Assembly (NCBI RefSeq): GCF_025950085.1
Contig: NZ_JAPDDS010000005.1
Span: 124,001 to 188,000, forward strand
Origin: Luteolibacter flavescens
GTDB taxonomy: Bacteria > Verrucomicrobiota > Verrucomicrobiia > Verrucomicrobiales > Akkermansiaceae
Direction of reading: 5' to 3'
DNA length: 64,000 nucleotides
Below are positions 26,208 through 35,125 of this stretch, piece after piece. Under the pieces are notes generated by a model. The model was not told the DNA's origin, searched no databases, and saw only the letters and a program-made list of their open reading frames with translations. Both the position numbers and the translations under genes were made by a program. Positions within the stretch are counted from its first letter, which is position 1. Every line of letters begins with the position of its first letter.

Positions 26208-27367
26208 CGCGGGCCACCTCCCTTCGCGAGTTCCCGGTAGATGTCGGCGAAGCCCTTCGCCGTGCGCTCCGCGCTGAGATAGTCGCGGTCTTCCTGATGG
26301 CGACCGTGGCCCAGGGCAATGGCCCGGTCATGGGACGACATCACGTCGGTGAGTGCTTCCGCCAGCGATTCATCGGTCAGCGGATCGACGAGCCTGCCAT
26401 TCTCCCCGTCCCGGATGTAGCCTGCCTGTCCGCCGTGGCGCGAGGTGATCACCGGCACGCCGATGACGCGCGCTTCCTTCACGGAATTCGGGCTGGTATC
26501 GCCGCGGGTGGGCAGCACGGAGGCCCATGCTCCGCGAAGCTGCTTTTCCATTTCATCCCAGGCCAGCAGGCCCAGGCACTCGACATCCTTCAGGCCGCGT
26601 CGCTCGACTTCCGCGCGCATCGCATCGTCCCCGGCGAGCCTCAGCTCCCACTTCCGGTCGGGGATGTGTGCCAGCGCATCGAGCAGCAGGTCGAAGCCCT
26701 TCCGCGTGCCGGTGCCACCCACGTAGAGCACGTAGGGTTTCGCGGCATCCGGTTGCCATGGCACGTCGAAGAAACGGGGATGCACGCCATACTCCACCAT
26801 GCGGCAGTGCGCGGTCGGCACCACTTCCTTCACCTTCGCCATGCCCCAGCCGGACTCGCAGGTCACGATGGTCGCCGAGCGGATCATCGCGGCCTCGCCT
26901 GCGATCATACGCCGCCAGCGCCAGTCATCCGGCAGCCCGCCGATGCGCTTGTATTCCGTGAGCACGCCCTGCATCGACAGGATCGTCGGCCCCTTGAAAT
27001 CGCGCAGCGCCACGGGATAGATCGACTCGGTGCCCCACGCATGGACAATGTCCGGCTTCAGCGCGCGGAGATACTTCCGCATCGTGCGCCGCGTCGGCAG
27101 GCAGCCGAGCGCCAGATCGACGCTGACCGAGGTCCCCTTCAGCCGCACGAAGTGCTGTCCGTATTTTCTAACAGACTCCCCGCCCGCGCCGCGACGGTCC
27201 AGCGAGATCCAGTGGATCTCCAGGTCCGGATGGCGCTCGAAATTCTCCGCGAGCTGCGGCAGCCAGGTACAGCCCTGGCCTCCGCCCCGCCCGGTGGCAC
27301 TCCCGTCGAGCGAGGCCCACGGGAAGTCGGCGATGATAGCGATGCGCAGGGGCATGGAGGCTGTCAC
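26204..27367 (-). CDS. Glycosyltransferase family 4
   Basis: The 387-residue GT-B enzyme begins LRIAIIADFPWASLDGS and has the N-lobe block PDIVHAWGTESIYPVAL. Its C-lobe carries VLYVGGTGTRKGFDLLLDAL and LPTRGDTSPNSVKEARVIG, where the usual E-x7-E donor motif is replaced by D-T-S-P-N-S-V-K-E, a known GT4 variant. An alternative ATG lies four codons in. It begins a run of three overlapping GT4 genes. A copy of the 10-mer TCTGTTAGAA lies inside it at about 27170. Confidence 0.85.
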   Translation of the reverse strand: MTASMPLRIAIIADFPWASLDGSATGRGGGQGCTWLPQLAENFERHPDLEIHWISLDRRGAGGESVRKYGQHFVRLKGTSVSVDLALGCLPTRRTMRKYLRALKPDIVHAWGTESIYPVALRDFKGPTILSMQGVLTEYKRIGGLPDDWRWRRMIAGEAAMIRSATIVTCESGWGMAKVKEVVPTAHCRMVEYGVHPRFFDVPWQPDAAKPYVLYVGGTGTRKGFDLLLDALAHIPDRKWELRLAGDDAMRAEVERRGLKDVECLGLLAWDEMEKQLRGAWASVLPTRGDTSPNSVKEARVIGVPVITSRHGGQAGYIRDGENGRLVDPLTDESLAEALTDVMSSHDRAIALGHGRHQEDRDYLSAERTAKGFADIYRELAKGGGPR

Positions 27368-27424
27368 GAGGATATGCGATGGCGGGCCGCCCGCGGGTGA
27401 ATCAGGTGGCAGGAAACGGAACCG

Positions 27425-28171
27425 TCAGAGGTCTTCCTTGCGCAGCAGGGTATGGTTGCTGCCTCCCTTGTGGATCAGCCGGTAGCCGCTCTTGTACATC
27501 TTCCAGAGCATGGCGATGGTGCGGCTCCGGGGAATGCCGGGTAGCACGCCGTTGTGGAATTCCACCGCGATCTGGCGGACCGGCAGGTTGTCGGAGAGTA
27601 GTGAATCCAGCACGCCGTATTCCGCGCCTTCGATGTCGATCTTGAGCAGGTCGATCTTCGTGTGGCCGAGGCGCTTCATCAGGCTGCCCACGGTTTCGCA
27701 GGGGACGCTCACGGTCGGGCCGGTCGCGACGGGGCCGTCCGAATCGGACTCGAGGGACATCCACGATCCCTCCGCGGCATCGCCCGGCGGGCCCAGCTCG
27801 AGGGTGCCGCTGTAGCCGGCGAGAGCCATCGGGTGGAAGACGAACTGCGGACGCTGGTTCTCGGGCAGCTGCATCGTAGCCAATCCCGTCGGGGAAGGAT
27901 CGAGCAGGTGAACCACCGGTCCGAAGCCATCGGCGATGGCATGCTCGAAGGAGATATCGCGGCCGACACCGGCGCAGTAGACCACGCTGTCCGGCTTCAG
28001 GTCACGGGTGAGGATGGTCCAGTTGCACGAGTCCTTCGGATCCCCCAGATCCTCCAGCCCGGAGATTGGCCGATGGAGCAGCGAGTAGAAGAAGTCGTGC
28101 CGGAATCCTGCCATCAGGGCGCGAAGGGAGCGCGGGAAGGAGCTTGAGGTGATTGATTTGTCGAAGGCCAT
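27425..28171 (-). CDS. FkbM family methyltransferase
   Basis: The 248-residue protein has VVYCAGVGRDISFEHAI as a modified SAM-binding motif I (about 63-79) and IDLLKIDIEGAEYGVLDSLL (about 173-192) as the FkbM signature. ATVSVPCETVGSLM precedes that signature, as expected. It probably O-methylates a sugar residue. It belongs to a stretch (27.4-34.1 kb) whose base composition appears less GC-rich than that of the genes on either side. Confidence 0.82.
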   Translation of the reverse strand: MAFDKSITSSSFPRSLRALMAGFRHDFFYSLLHRPISGLEDLGDPKDSCNWTILTRDLKPDSVVYCAGVGRDISFEHAIADGFGPVVHLLDPSPTGLATMQLPENQRPQFVFHPMALAGYSGTLELGPPGDAAEGSWMSLESDSDGPVATGPTVSVPCETVGSLMKRLGHTKIDLLKIDIEGAEYGVLDSLLSDNLPVRQIAVEFHNGVLPGIPRSRTIAMLWKMYKSGYRLIHKGGSNHTLLRKEDL

Positions 28172-28213
28172 GGGGTGGCTGGGGAAAATTTGCAGGTCGG
28201 GATAGCGGAGAGG

Positions 28214-28789
28214 TCAGGACCCCGGCGGGGACGGGGAGAGTTCTTTCAAAACGGAGGCGGGATTTCCCCCGGCGAGCGTTCCGGCGGGGATGTCCTTGGT
28301 CACCACCGATCCGGCGCCGACCACGGCACCGTCTCCGATGGTGACGCCCTTGAGGATGATGCAGCGGGCACCGATGAAGACTCCGCGGCCGATCTTGATC
28401 GGTGCCATCGCCACCGGCTTGCCGGAGCCGAGCGGCACCTCGTGCATGTCCGAGTCGCAGAGGAGGCAGCCCGCCCCGATCATGGTATCCTCACCGATCT
28501 CGATGGACCGGTTCGCGATGATCTGTGAGGAGGAGACGCCGCAGCCGCGCTTCAGCACCAGTCGTGCTCCCGGCTCGGCGCTCAGCATCATGGAGCCGGA
28601 GGTGCCCAGCCAGTTGGCCCACCGGGCGGAGTTGATGGTCACCCCGTCCTCGAGGATGATCTCGCCGTCGCCCTTCCTGCGGACGGCCGGGGAGCCATTG
28701 ATGATCGTGCCGGCACCCAGCTTGCATCCACGGCGTTTCATGCCGGCTGCCGCCAGTGCCCGGATGATACCGAGGACGATTGCTTTCAT
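28214..28789 (-). CDS. Hexapeptide-repeat acyltransferase (WcaF/LacA-like)
   Basis: The 191-residue protein shows left-handed beta-helix repeats with the I/V-G-x-x-x-x periodicity ([40 protein letters not shown] in several turns, then [19 protein letters not shown]). The catalytic His of this family is probably the one in [10 protein letters not shown]. It would O-acetylate a sugar, using acetyl-CoA in the cytoplasm. It stands between two FkbM methyltransferase genes. This is one of four acyl-transfer functions in the locus. Confidence 0.87.
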   Translation of the reverse strand: MKAIVLGIIRALAAAGMKRRGCKLGAGTIINGSPAVRRKGDGEIILEDGVTINSARWANWLGTSGSMMLSAEPGARLVLKRGCGVSSSQIIANRSIEIGEDTMIGAGCLLCDSDMHEVPLGSGKPVAMAPIKIGRGVFIGARCIILKGVTIGDGAVVGAGSVVTKDIPAGTLAGGNPASVLKELSPSPPGS

Positions 28790-28831
28790 GATACCGTGCT
28801 TGCTTGTGGCCGGGCTGCGCGCGAGGCGGCG

Positions 28832-29656
28832 TCATGCGCGCACTGCCCACAGCGCGCCGAACTTCGTCATCCACTTGTCCTCGACGATCTTCAGCCCGGA
28901 CCTCACGAGGTGATCCCGGCAGGATTCGTGCAGCTCGGGTGAATGCGTTTCGATGAAGATGACCCGGATGTCTCCCATGGACCGGGACATGCCCTCGAGC
29001 ACGGAGAGTTCGGCTCCCTCGACATCGATCTTGAGGTAGCAGGGGCAGGGCCGCCCTTCTTCATGCACCATCTCGTCGATGCTCGAGACCTGGACCTGGC
29101 GGACCTGTTCCCCGCTCGCGCCTTCGTCCGCCAGCTTGCCGCCACGGATGTCCGTGCCGCAGGTGAAGTTCATGACGCCCCGGGTGTTCGACACCGCGCG
29201 TTCCAGCAGGGTCGCCCTTGGCTGGCCCTCGAGGTTCCGGCTGGCGATGGCGTAGTTCCCGGGCTCGGGCTCGAAGGCGACGACCTGCGCCTGTGGGAAA
29301 TGATTCAGCAGATACAGCGTGGAGATTCCGATGTTTGCCCCCAGGTCGTAGATGGTCTGCGGCTCGAAGTCGTGGTGGAGCTTCGGATTCAGCTCCCCGC
29401 CCGGCAGGATCTCCAGGACGGTGTAGATATCGAGGCCATTGTCGCGGATGAAGATGTCGCTCGCATTCCCGCCGGAGAGGACCCTCAGTTTGATGATCTC
29501 CGCAGGATCATGCTTGCCGAGGTTTCGCGCGCAGAGCGATGGCTTCACCGCCCCCCAGTAGAAGATCTTCAAAGAGTCCCCTGGGGAAGCGCCCAGTTGG
29601 AAGGAAGACTTGAGAAGGTTCCGGTATCTCCGGATTGCGTTGGTGATCGAAGCCAT
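28832..29656 (-). CDS. FkbM family methyltransferase
   Basis: The 274-residue protein shows IYDLGANIGISTLYLLNHFP (motif I, about 99-118), VVAFEPEPGNY, and YLKIDVEGAELSVLEGM (about 207-223), the defining FkbM block. The ATG at 29656 starts MASITNAIRRYRNLL. A longer in-frame reading overlaps the next gene and is rejected. Likely substrate: a hydroxyl on a glycan residue. It is the third FkbM protein in the locus, suggesting several different methylated positions. Confidence 0.88.
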   Translation of the reverse strand: MASITNAIRRYRNLLKSSFQLGASPGDSLKIFYWGAVKPSLCARNLGKHDPAEIIKLRVLSGGNASDIFIRDNGLDIYTVLEILPGGELNPKLHHDFEPQTIYDLGANIGISTLYLLNHFPQAQVVAFEPEPGNYAIASRNLEGQPRATLLERAVSNTRGVMNFTCGTDIRGGKLADEGASGEQVRQVQVSSIDEMVHEEGRPCPCYLKIDVEGAELSVLEGMSRSMGDIRVIFIETHSPELHESCRDHLVRSGLKIVEDKWMTKFGALWAVRA

Positions 29657-29670
29657 GGGGATCTGAGAGG

Positions 29671-30852
29671 CTATCTTGAAATGCGGAGGGAGTATTCCTC
29701 GAGCAGGCGCTTGGTGTAGTCCGCCCAGGTATTCGATTTCCCGCCGGCGATGTAGGAGGCATCGCCCATGGCGAGGTTCTCCTCCTTGTTTCGCGCCATC
29801 CGGAGCATGGCCTCGGCCAAGCCGTCCACGTTCCGGGGGTTGAGGATGAATCCTTCCACGCCATCGCGGACCACAGTCGAGGCCCCGCTCTCGTAGCTTG
29901 CAAGGATCGGCAGTCCGACAGCCATTGCCTCGGAGAGCACCCGCGCGAACCCTTCCTCCAACGAGGGCAGGACGAAGGCGGTGCTCTTCGCGAGCATCTC
30001 CGCCAGCCTCGTGTGGGGAACGTTGTCGAAGTGCTCGAAGCGGCCCTGCCACTTGGCCATCTCCTTCTTGAAATCCGGCCTCATCCCGCCGACGCAGACC
30101 AGTTGTGCGTCGGGCAGTTCCTTCTTCACCTTTTCAAAGGCCTGGAAGAGATATTGCTGGCCCTTCCGCACGGTCAGCGACCCCACGGAGATGAAGGTGG
30201 GGCGCTCCGGCAGGAGCTCGCGCTTCCTGAAGATCTCAGTGTCCACGCCGAAGTGAGAGACGAAGCATTTCTCTGGCGCGATGCCATTCAGGACCATCGT
30301 GTCGCGGACGAAGTTGCTCGGGCAGAGCACCAGGTCCGCGGCCTCGATTTCGCGGTTGATTCTCGAGCGCACCCACTGGGCAACGGGCAGCTTGTAGCTT
30401 GAGTGAGCATACAGGTCGCATTCCCGCTGCCAGTATCCGAATTGGCTCGTCGGGTGACTGTTCGGGGAGTCGAAAACCTTCAGCACCTTCCGCCCGCTCC
30501 TGTCGGCCAGGCGGAAAAGCGCTTCACAGGATCCCATGGGGCCGTGGACCACGTTCACACCGTCCGGCAGGGTCTGCCGGGAGATCCAGGCGTCGTAGAA
30601 GGGGAGATTGTTCCACCGCATGCGCTCCTCCAGATCCACGAAGGGGAGGTGGTAGAAGGCCTTCTGCGCCAGATGGTAGGGCCAGATTCGCTTGTAGAAG
30701 CTGCGGTCCACTCCCTTCGGGCAAGCGCTTCCCATCCAATAGCCGCCCAGGCTGCCGAGTTTTCCCGCCTCGCGTGCCGTGTGGTTGATATACCAGGGCA
30801 CCATTCCGGAGAAGAGTACGCGGGGATCGGTGCCGGTGCTTGGTTGCGTCAT
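29671..30852 (-). CDS. Glycosyltransferase family 4
   Basis: The 393-residue GT-B enzyme contains NVVHGPMGSCEALFRLADRS in the N-lobe and FISVGSLTVRKGQQYLFQAF at the start of the C-lobe. The donor-site block LPSLEEGFARVLSEAMAVGLP carries the E-x7-E motif intact, followed by a conserved DGVEGFILNPRN segment. It follows the flippase gene by 67 nt and precedes the FkbM gene by 14 nt. Substrate unknown. Confidence 0.9.
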   Translation of the reverse strand: MTQPSTGTDPRVLFSGMVPWYINHTAREAGKLGSLGGYWMGSACPKGVDRSFYKRIWPYHLAQKAFYHLPFVDLEERMRWNNLPFYDAWISRQTLPDGVNVVHGPMGSCEALFRLADRSGRKVLKVFDSPNSHPTSQFGYWQRECDLYAHSSYKLPVAQWVRSRINREIEAADLVLCPSNFVRDTMVLNGIAPEKCFVSHFGVDTEIFRKRELLPERPTFISVGSLTVRKGQQYLFQAFEKVKKELPDAQLVCVGGMRPDFKKEMAKWQGRFEHFDNVPHTRLAEMLAKSTAFVLPSLEEGFARVLSEAMAVGLPILASYESGASTVVRDGVEGFILNPRNVDGLAEAMLRMARNKEENLAMGDASYIAGGKSNTWADYTKRLLEEYSLRISR

Positions 30853-30919
30853 GTAGGGATTGGAATGGATGCGCCCCCCTTTTCCCGGGAGATGGGCGAG
30901 GTGCCGTCGTCCGCGTGGT

Positions 30920-32476
30920 TCACGGATCCGCGGGAAGCATGCGCCTCTTGGCCCGGAACCGGCGGATGGGCTTCAGCGCCATGGCGAAGAGCTCGCTTCG
31001 CACCTCCGAGGAGACCCCCAGATAGCCGACCATCGGCAGGCCGACGAGGCAGGAGAGAGCGATGGACAAGGAGAGTCCGAAGTAGCCTGGCAAGGAAGCC
31101 GCCAGATGGGCGATACCCAACGAGCAGACGAGAACAAGCGGCACCACCAGCAGGGGCCTGCCGATCGAGGAGATGAAGAGTTTGACGGGATTGTGGGAAG
31201 TGATCTTCCCGAGGTAAATCATGCCGGCGATGCCCATCCCCAGCAGGTAGCTCAGCGAGGCGAAGGCGATGATGCCCCCGCTGCCGGTCTTCCCGGCGAG
31301 GAGCATCGCGCCGCCAGCCACCACGAGGACCTGCAGGACAGGCACGAAACCGGTGAAGCCAAACTTCTTGTTGAAGCCGATGGGGCCGAAGGTGAGCCCG
31401 GCGACGATTTGGCACAGGGCGAAGAACGCGATGTTCACGTGCATCAGCGGGCCCCAGCCGGTCTGCAAGCCGGACCACAGTTCGACGAAACGGGCGTTGT
31501 TCGCCGCCGCGACCGCGATGGCCAGGCCGGAGGAGGCCATCACGAGCTGGGAGACATGGGCCCAGCGTCTGGCCACGAGCGCGGTATCCCCGCGGACGAA
31601 GAAGCTCAGCAGCATGGGCAGCGCAATGGCGAACGGCTTGAAGGTGAGCTGGCGCAAGATGCCGAAGACGCGCGTGCAGACCGTCCATTTACCCGCCGCA
31701 TCCAGACCGACGAGCGATGAGATCAGCAGTTGCGGCAGGCCAGCCACGACGACCACTCCCATCTGCACGCCGAAGGTCTTCAGCGAGTAATTCCACACGT
31801 CCACGAACTCCTTCCGGGTGGGGAGCGAGCGTGACCAGAGGTTTTTGAAATATCCGCTGCGCTGGCAGGCGACAGTATAGAAGGCGATGATCCACAGGAT
31901 GCCGGCCATCTGGTTGATCAGCATCGAGTAGATGCCATATCCGGCCCGGAAGGAGAGATGCAGCGCGACGTAGTAGATGGTGAAAAGACCGATCTGCGAG
32001 ATCTGGAGGAGATCCTGGCGGTGATTGATGATCAGGGGGACGCCGATCACCCGGGCGATCATGTTCAGCGAGGCGATGAATGCCTGCCCGAGCATCACCA
32101 GCATGAATTCACGGCGCAGTTCCAGCGGGATGTCGAGCAGGGGGGCTGCGATGTTGGCCATCAGGATCCCTGCTCCCAGGACCACGAAGGCTGCCACTCC
32201 CATCGAGAGGGCGCTCGCAGTGAAGAATCTTCCGAGACGGGAGTCGTCCTTCGCTTCCTTGCACTCGAAGAGATGACGGATGAAGGACTCCGTCATGCCG
32301 AATTCCGCCATCATCAGGTAGGAGGTCACCGTCGTGATGACCCCGAACATCCCGAACTCCGCCGTCGAGAGGTGCGAGAGCGCGAGCGGGATGGACGCGA
32401 AGGAGTAGATGATCTGCGCCGCCAGCGCTCCATAGCTGAAGACAACACCCCGGACCAGCAGTCGCTTGTGGTTCAT
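30920..32476 (-). CDS. Wzx-like oligosaccharide flippase (MOP superfamily)
   Basis: The 518-residue protein has 12-14 predicted membrane helices. It begins with RGVVFSYGALAAQIIYSFAS and STAEFGMFGVITTVTSYLMM, a typical first pair of helices in polysaccharide export flippases, followed by the EFGMTESFIRHLF segment. It would translocate undecaprenyl-linked repeat units to the outer face of the membrane. Its neighbour is a Wzy-like protein, as expected for the Wzx/Wzy pathway. GC content appears lower than at the ends of the locus. Confidence 0.82.
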   Translation of the reverse strand: MNHKRLLVRGVVFSYGALAAQIIYSFASIPLALSHLSTAEFGMFGVITTVTSYLMMAEFGMTESFIRHLFECKEAKDDSRLGRFFTASALSMGVAAFVVLGAGILMANIAAPLLDIPLELRREFMLVMLGQAFIASLNMIARVIGVPLIINHRQDLLQISQIGLFTIYYVALHLSFRAGYGIYSMLINQMAGILWIIAFYTVACQRSGYFKNLWSRSLPTRKEFVDVWNYSLKTFGVQMGVVVVAGLPQLLISSLVGLDAAGKWTVCTRVFGILRQLTFKPFAIALPMLLSFFVRGDTALVARRWAHVSQLVMASSGLAIAVAAANNARFVELWSGLQTGWGPLMHVNIAFFALCQIVAGLTFGPIGFNKKFGFTGFVPVLQVLVVAGGAMLLAGKTGSGGIIAFASLSYLLGMGIAGMIYLGKITSHNPVKLFISSIGRPLLVVPLVLVCSLGIAHLAASLPGYFGLSLSIALSCLVGLPMVGYLGVSSEVRSELFAMALKPIRRFRAKRRMLPADP

Positions 32477-32586
32477 CAGCTACGGAAAGCGTCGCTTTGG
32501 ACGGGATGGAGGCAGATGCCTACCGCTGGGAGGAGTGGCGCTCCGCCGGCACGAGCTGAGCTTGCCATGGCATGATCCCGGCGGGA

Positions 32587-34119
32587 TCAGCCCGGATTCG
32601 AGGCGCCGATGGCGTTACGGCGGCTGAGCGGCACCCACGGTTCCGGCACGGCCTTCTTCCACTCCGGGAGGGGAAGGTTCCGTTCCATCAGGCGTACCAT
32701 GGCGAAACCAAGGAAGACGAGGGAGGCTGCCTGCGAGAATTCCCCGAAGACGAACGTGAAGAAGATGGGAAGCACGAGCAAAGGAATACCGAAGAAGTAG
32801 GCGACAGGCTCCCACTCCGTGCCCCGGCAACGCCGGATCTGCCGGTGGGCATGTACGGCAAGCCGGACCATCGCGAAGAGGAAGACCGCCAGGCCGACAT
32901 AGCCCACGGTACGGATGGTCTGCACCGGTCCGCTATGATAGCCACCGGTCAGCATCATGTTTTCCTGCTGGATGGTCAGGCCGCCGGCTCCCGTCCAGGA
33001 GTCGCGTCCGCCAGCGGAGAGGGATTGCAGGCGGCGGAGTTCCTCTGCGGTCATGCCCAGGCCATCGCCGAGGTACTTGTTCCGGATCCAGTCGTCGGTG
33101 AGCAGTGCGGCCTTCCACATTTCCACACGCCACTCGGTGGAGTTCTCGGCGTCCTTCACGTGTCGCTCTTCCCACGAGCCGGGCAGGGGGGAAAGCGCGC
33201 GCTGGATATTGCCCGGCAGGGGGGCTGCGATGTTGTAAAGGGCCAGAGCCCCCAGGAGGATGCTTCCTGCGATTGTCGAAAGCAGCGCCGCACCGAAGCC
33301 ACTCCGGTAGATCACCCCCAGCATGTAGGTCAGGCCGACCGTGGCGACCGCATTGCGGTATCCCGACGCGGCTGCTATCCCCAGGCTCACGACGAGCACG
33401 AGCCCCCACTTCGGGCTCAGGACCGCGCGAATCGGCGAAATATAGGAAACCACCAGCCGGGAAAGAATTTCCGCCAGCCGTGCGAAGAGGGGAATACGTG
33501 TCGATCCTCCGGCTTGGTTGACCATCGAGATGGAGCCCATTTCACCGACCTCGCCTCCTCCGAACCGGTGCCGGATGAAGGAAATCGGAAGGCCCACGAA
33601 TGTCCCGAGCAGCGTGAGCCGCATCGCCCAGCGTAACTCGCTCGCTGGGAGCTTGATCCACGAGAGAAGCCAGCCGCTGCAGAAAGCGAGGCCGGCCACG
33701 AAGTACGGCTTCGCACCCACCGTGGAACCGCCGAACATGTTCAGGCCCACCGGGTTTCTCAGGTAGGCCTGGGCGATCATCACGCCCACCAGCATGATCC
33801 AGACCTCCAGTTCGGTCACCTTGAACTGCAGGTGCAGGCGGCGGATCGCGATCAGCATCAGGCTGAAGCCGATGAAGAGCACCTGCCCGAGCTGATCGGT
33901 GCCGAAGCCCCGGATAAGGGGGACCTGCATGGCGGAAAGGAAGATCATCGCCAGCCACACGCGCTTGCCCAGCAGCACGCAGGTGATCAGCAGGCCGGCA
34001 CCGCCCACCTTGATCAGGGTTTCCATCTGGTCGGTGACCACGGCCACGCCGAGCCACGCGGCCATGACGGCCACCACGATGACGATGATGATACTTTGGA
34101 TGGAACGTGAGTCCGTCAT
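32587..34119 (-). CDS. Wzy-like polymerase / O-antigen ligase-family membrane protein
   Basis: The 510-residue protein has about ten to twelve membrane segments with a large soluble loop (about 300-400, containing RALSPLPGSWEERH and GDGLGMTAEELRRL). That layout is common in Wzy and WaaL proteins, which have little sequence conservation. The position next to a Wzx-like flippase favours a polymerase. No initiating transferase is near. A GT-C transferase role is a weaker possibility. Confidence 0.7.
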   Translation of the reverse strand: MTDSRSIQSIIIVIVVAVMAAWLGVAVVTDQMETLIKVGGAGLLITCVLLGKRVWLAMIFLSAMQVPLIRGFGTDQLGQVLFIGFSLMLIAIRRLHLQFKVTELEVWIMLVGVMIAQAYLRNPVGLNMFGGSTVGAKPYFVAGLAFCSGWLLSWIKLPASELRWAMRLTLLGTFVGLPISFIRHRFGGGEVGEMGSISMVNQAGGSTRIPLFARLAEILSRLVVSYISPIRAVLSPKWGLVLVVSLGIAAASGYRNAVATVGLTYMLGVIYRSGFGAALLSTIAGSILLGALALYNIAAPLPGNIQRALSPLPGSWEERHVKDAENSTEWRVEMWKAALLTDDWIRNKYLGDGLGMTAEELRRLQSLSAGGRDSWTGAGGLTIQQENMMLTGGYHSGPVQTIRTVGYVGLAVFLFAMVRLAVHAHRQIRRCRGTEWEPVAYFFGIPLLVLPIFFTFVFGEFSQAASLVFLGFAMVRLMERNLPLPEWKKAVPEPWVPLSRRNAIGASNPG

Positions 34120-34171
34120 TTGAAGGAAAGTTCAGGAAGCAGCCGGGCTGCGGGAAATCCAAGAGATACGC

Positions 34172-35122
34172 TCAGGGCGAAGAAAGCAGCAATTTGAGCG
34201 CGGGGGCCAAAGTCCGGGACCTCGCCTCGGACCCTGCCGCGGTGAGGTGCTGGGGCGTATCGGAGAAAAATGACGCATCCGTGGCCACCCCGTTCGTCCC
34301 GTCATCGACCACCTCGATGATCTGGCCGATGTCCCGGAGCAGGGCGGCATTTGCCTCGCGCGAGGCCGCGGCGTCCTCGGGCAGGGTCCAGCGCCACGGC
34401 ATCGTGTAGCAGAGGCGCACGCCCCGCTTGTCGGCGGCTGCTTTGATGCCTTGGAGGAGCTTCCTGCCGGATTCCGCCAGCCGCACCTCGCCTTCCAGCT
34501 TCAGCGGGGGCATGCCTTCCTCCTTCACCGGCGTCTCCATGCGCCCGTGGTAGCGGTAGTCTTCCGGCGTGTAGCGGTAGCCCTTTCCGGAGGCACTGCG
34601 GTAGAGCAGGGTGACCAGATACTTCGGCCCGGGCCTCGCCATGGTCATGTATTCCGGCAGGGAGAGGGAGTTGCCGAAGGTGTCGCCGCCGACGGTCGCC
34701 GAGGGCTGGCCGTCGAGCACCGCGAGGCCGAAGGCGAGCGAGCCCGCGGGATTGTCCGACTCGTAGGCGAAGAAATCCGGCTCCAGCCCGATCACGAGCA
34801 CGTCCCCGCTTTTCGTCTGCTCCAGCGCCTGGTGCAGCAGGTAGTGGGCACCTGCGGAGGCGGGCAGGGCGAAGTTGAAGGCGGGCATCCCGCAAGTCCC
34901 CTCGATGATCGCCGGGTCGATGGAGAAGGCGGTGCTCGATCCGCCGGTGAAGAAGATGACCGGGCGATCCGGTGACTTCGCCCGCACTTCCGCCAGCTCC
35001 GCCTTCCGCCGCTGGTCGACGCCCTGCCACACCCGCAGCTCGGGATTCGCCGGCACCGTGAGGACGAAGCCCAGCACATAGGCCGCCACCGCGCTTGCCA
35101 GGAGTGTGAGGAAATACCGCAA
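34172..35122 (-). CDS. SGNH-like partner of an MBOAT acyltransferase
   Basis: The 316-residue protein has an N-terminal anchor or signal (about 1-24), a nucleophile-type motif VIFFTGGSSTAFS (about 55-67) and a C-terminal DTPQHLTAAG that supplies Asp and His. It starts 3 nt after the second MBOAT gene, the same arrangement as the pair at 20.4-22.7 kb. It would act in the periplasm to place acyl groups on the glycan. Sequence similarity to characterised AlgX or AlgJ proteins is not obvious by eye, so this call rests on motif plus context. Confidence 0.65.
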   Translation of the reverse strand: MRYFLTLLASAVAAYVLGFVLTVPANPELRVWQGVDQRRKAELAEVRAKSPDRPVIFFTGGSSTAFSIDPAIIEGTCGMPAFNFALPASAGAHYLLHQALEQTKSGDVLVIGLEPDFFAYESDNPAGSLAFGLAVLDGQPSATVGGDTFGNSLSLPEYMTMARPGPKYLVTLLYRSASGKGYRYTPEDYRYHGRMETPVKEEGMPPLKLEGEVRLAESGRKLLQGIKAAADKRGVRLCYTMPWRWTLPEDAAASREANAALLRDIGQIIEVVDDGTNGVATDASFFSDTPQHLTAAGSEARSRTLAPALKLLLSSP

Positions 35123-35125
35123 GGG

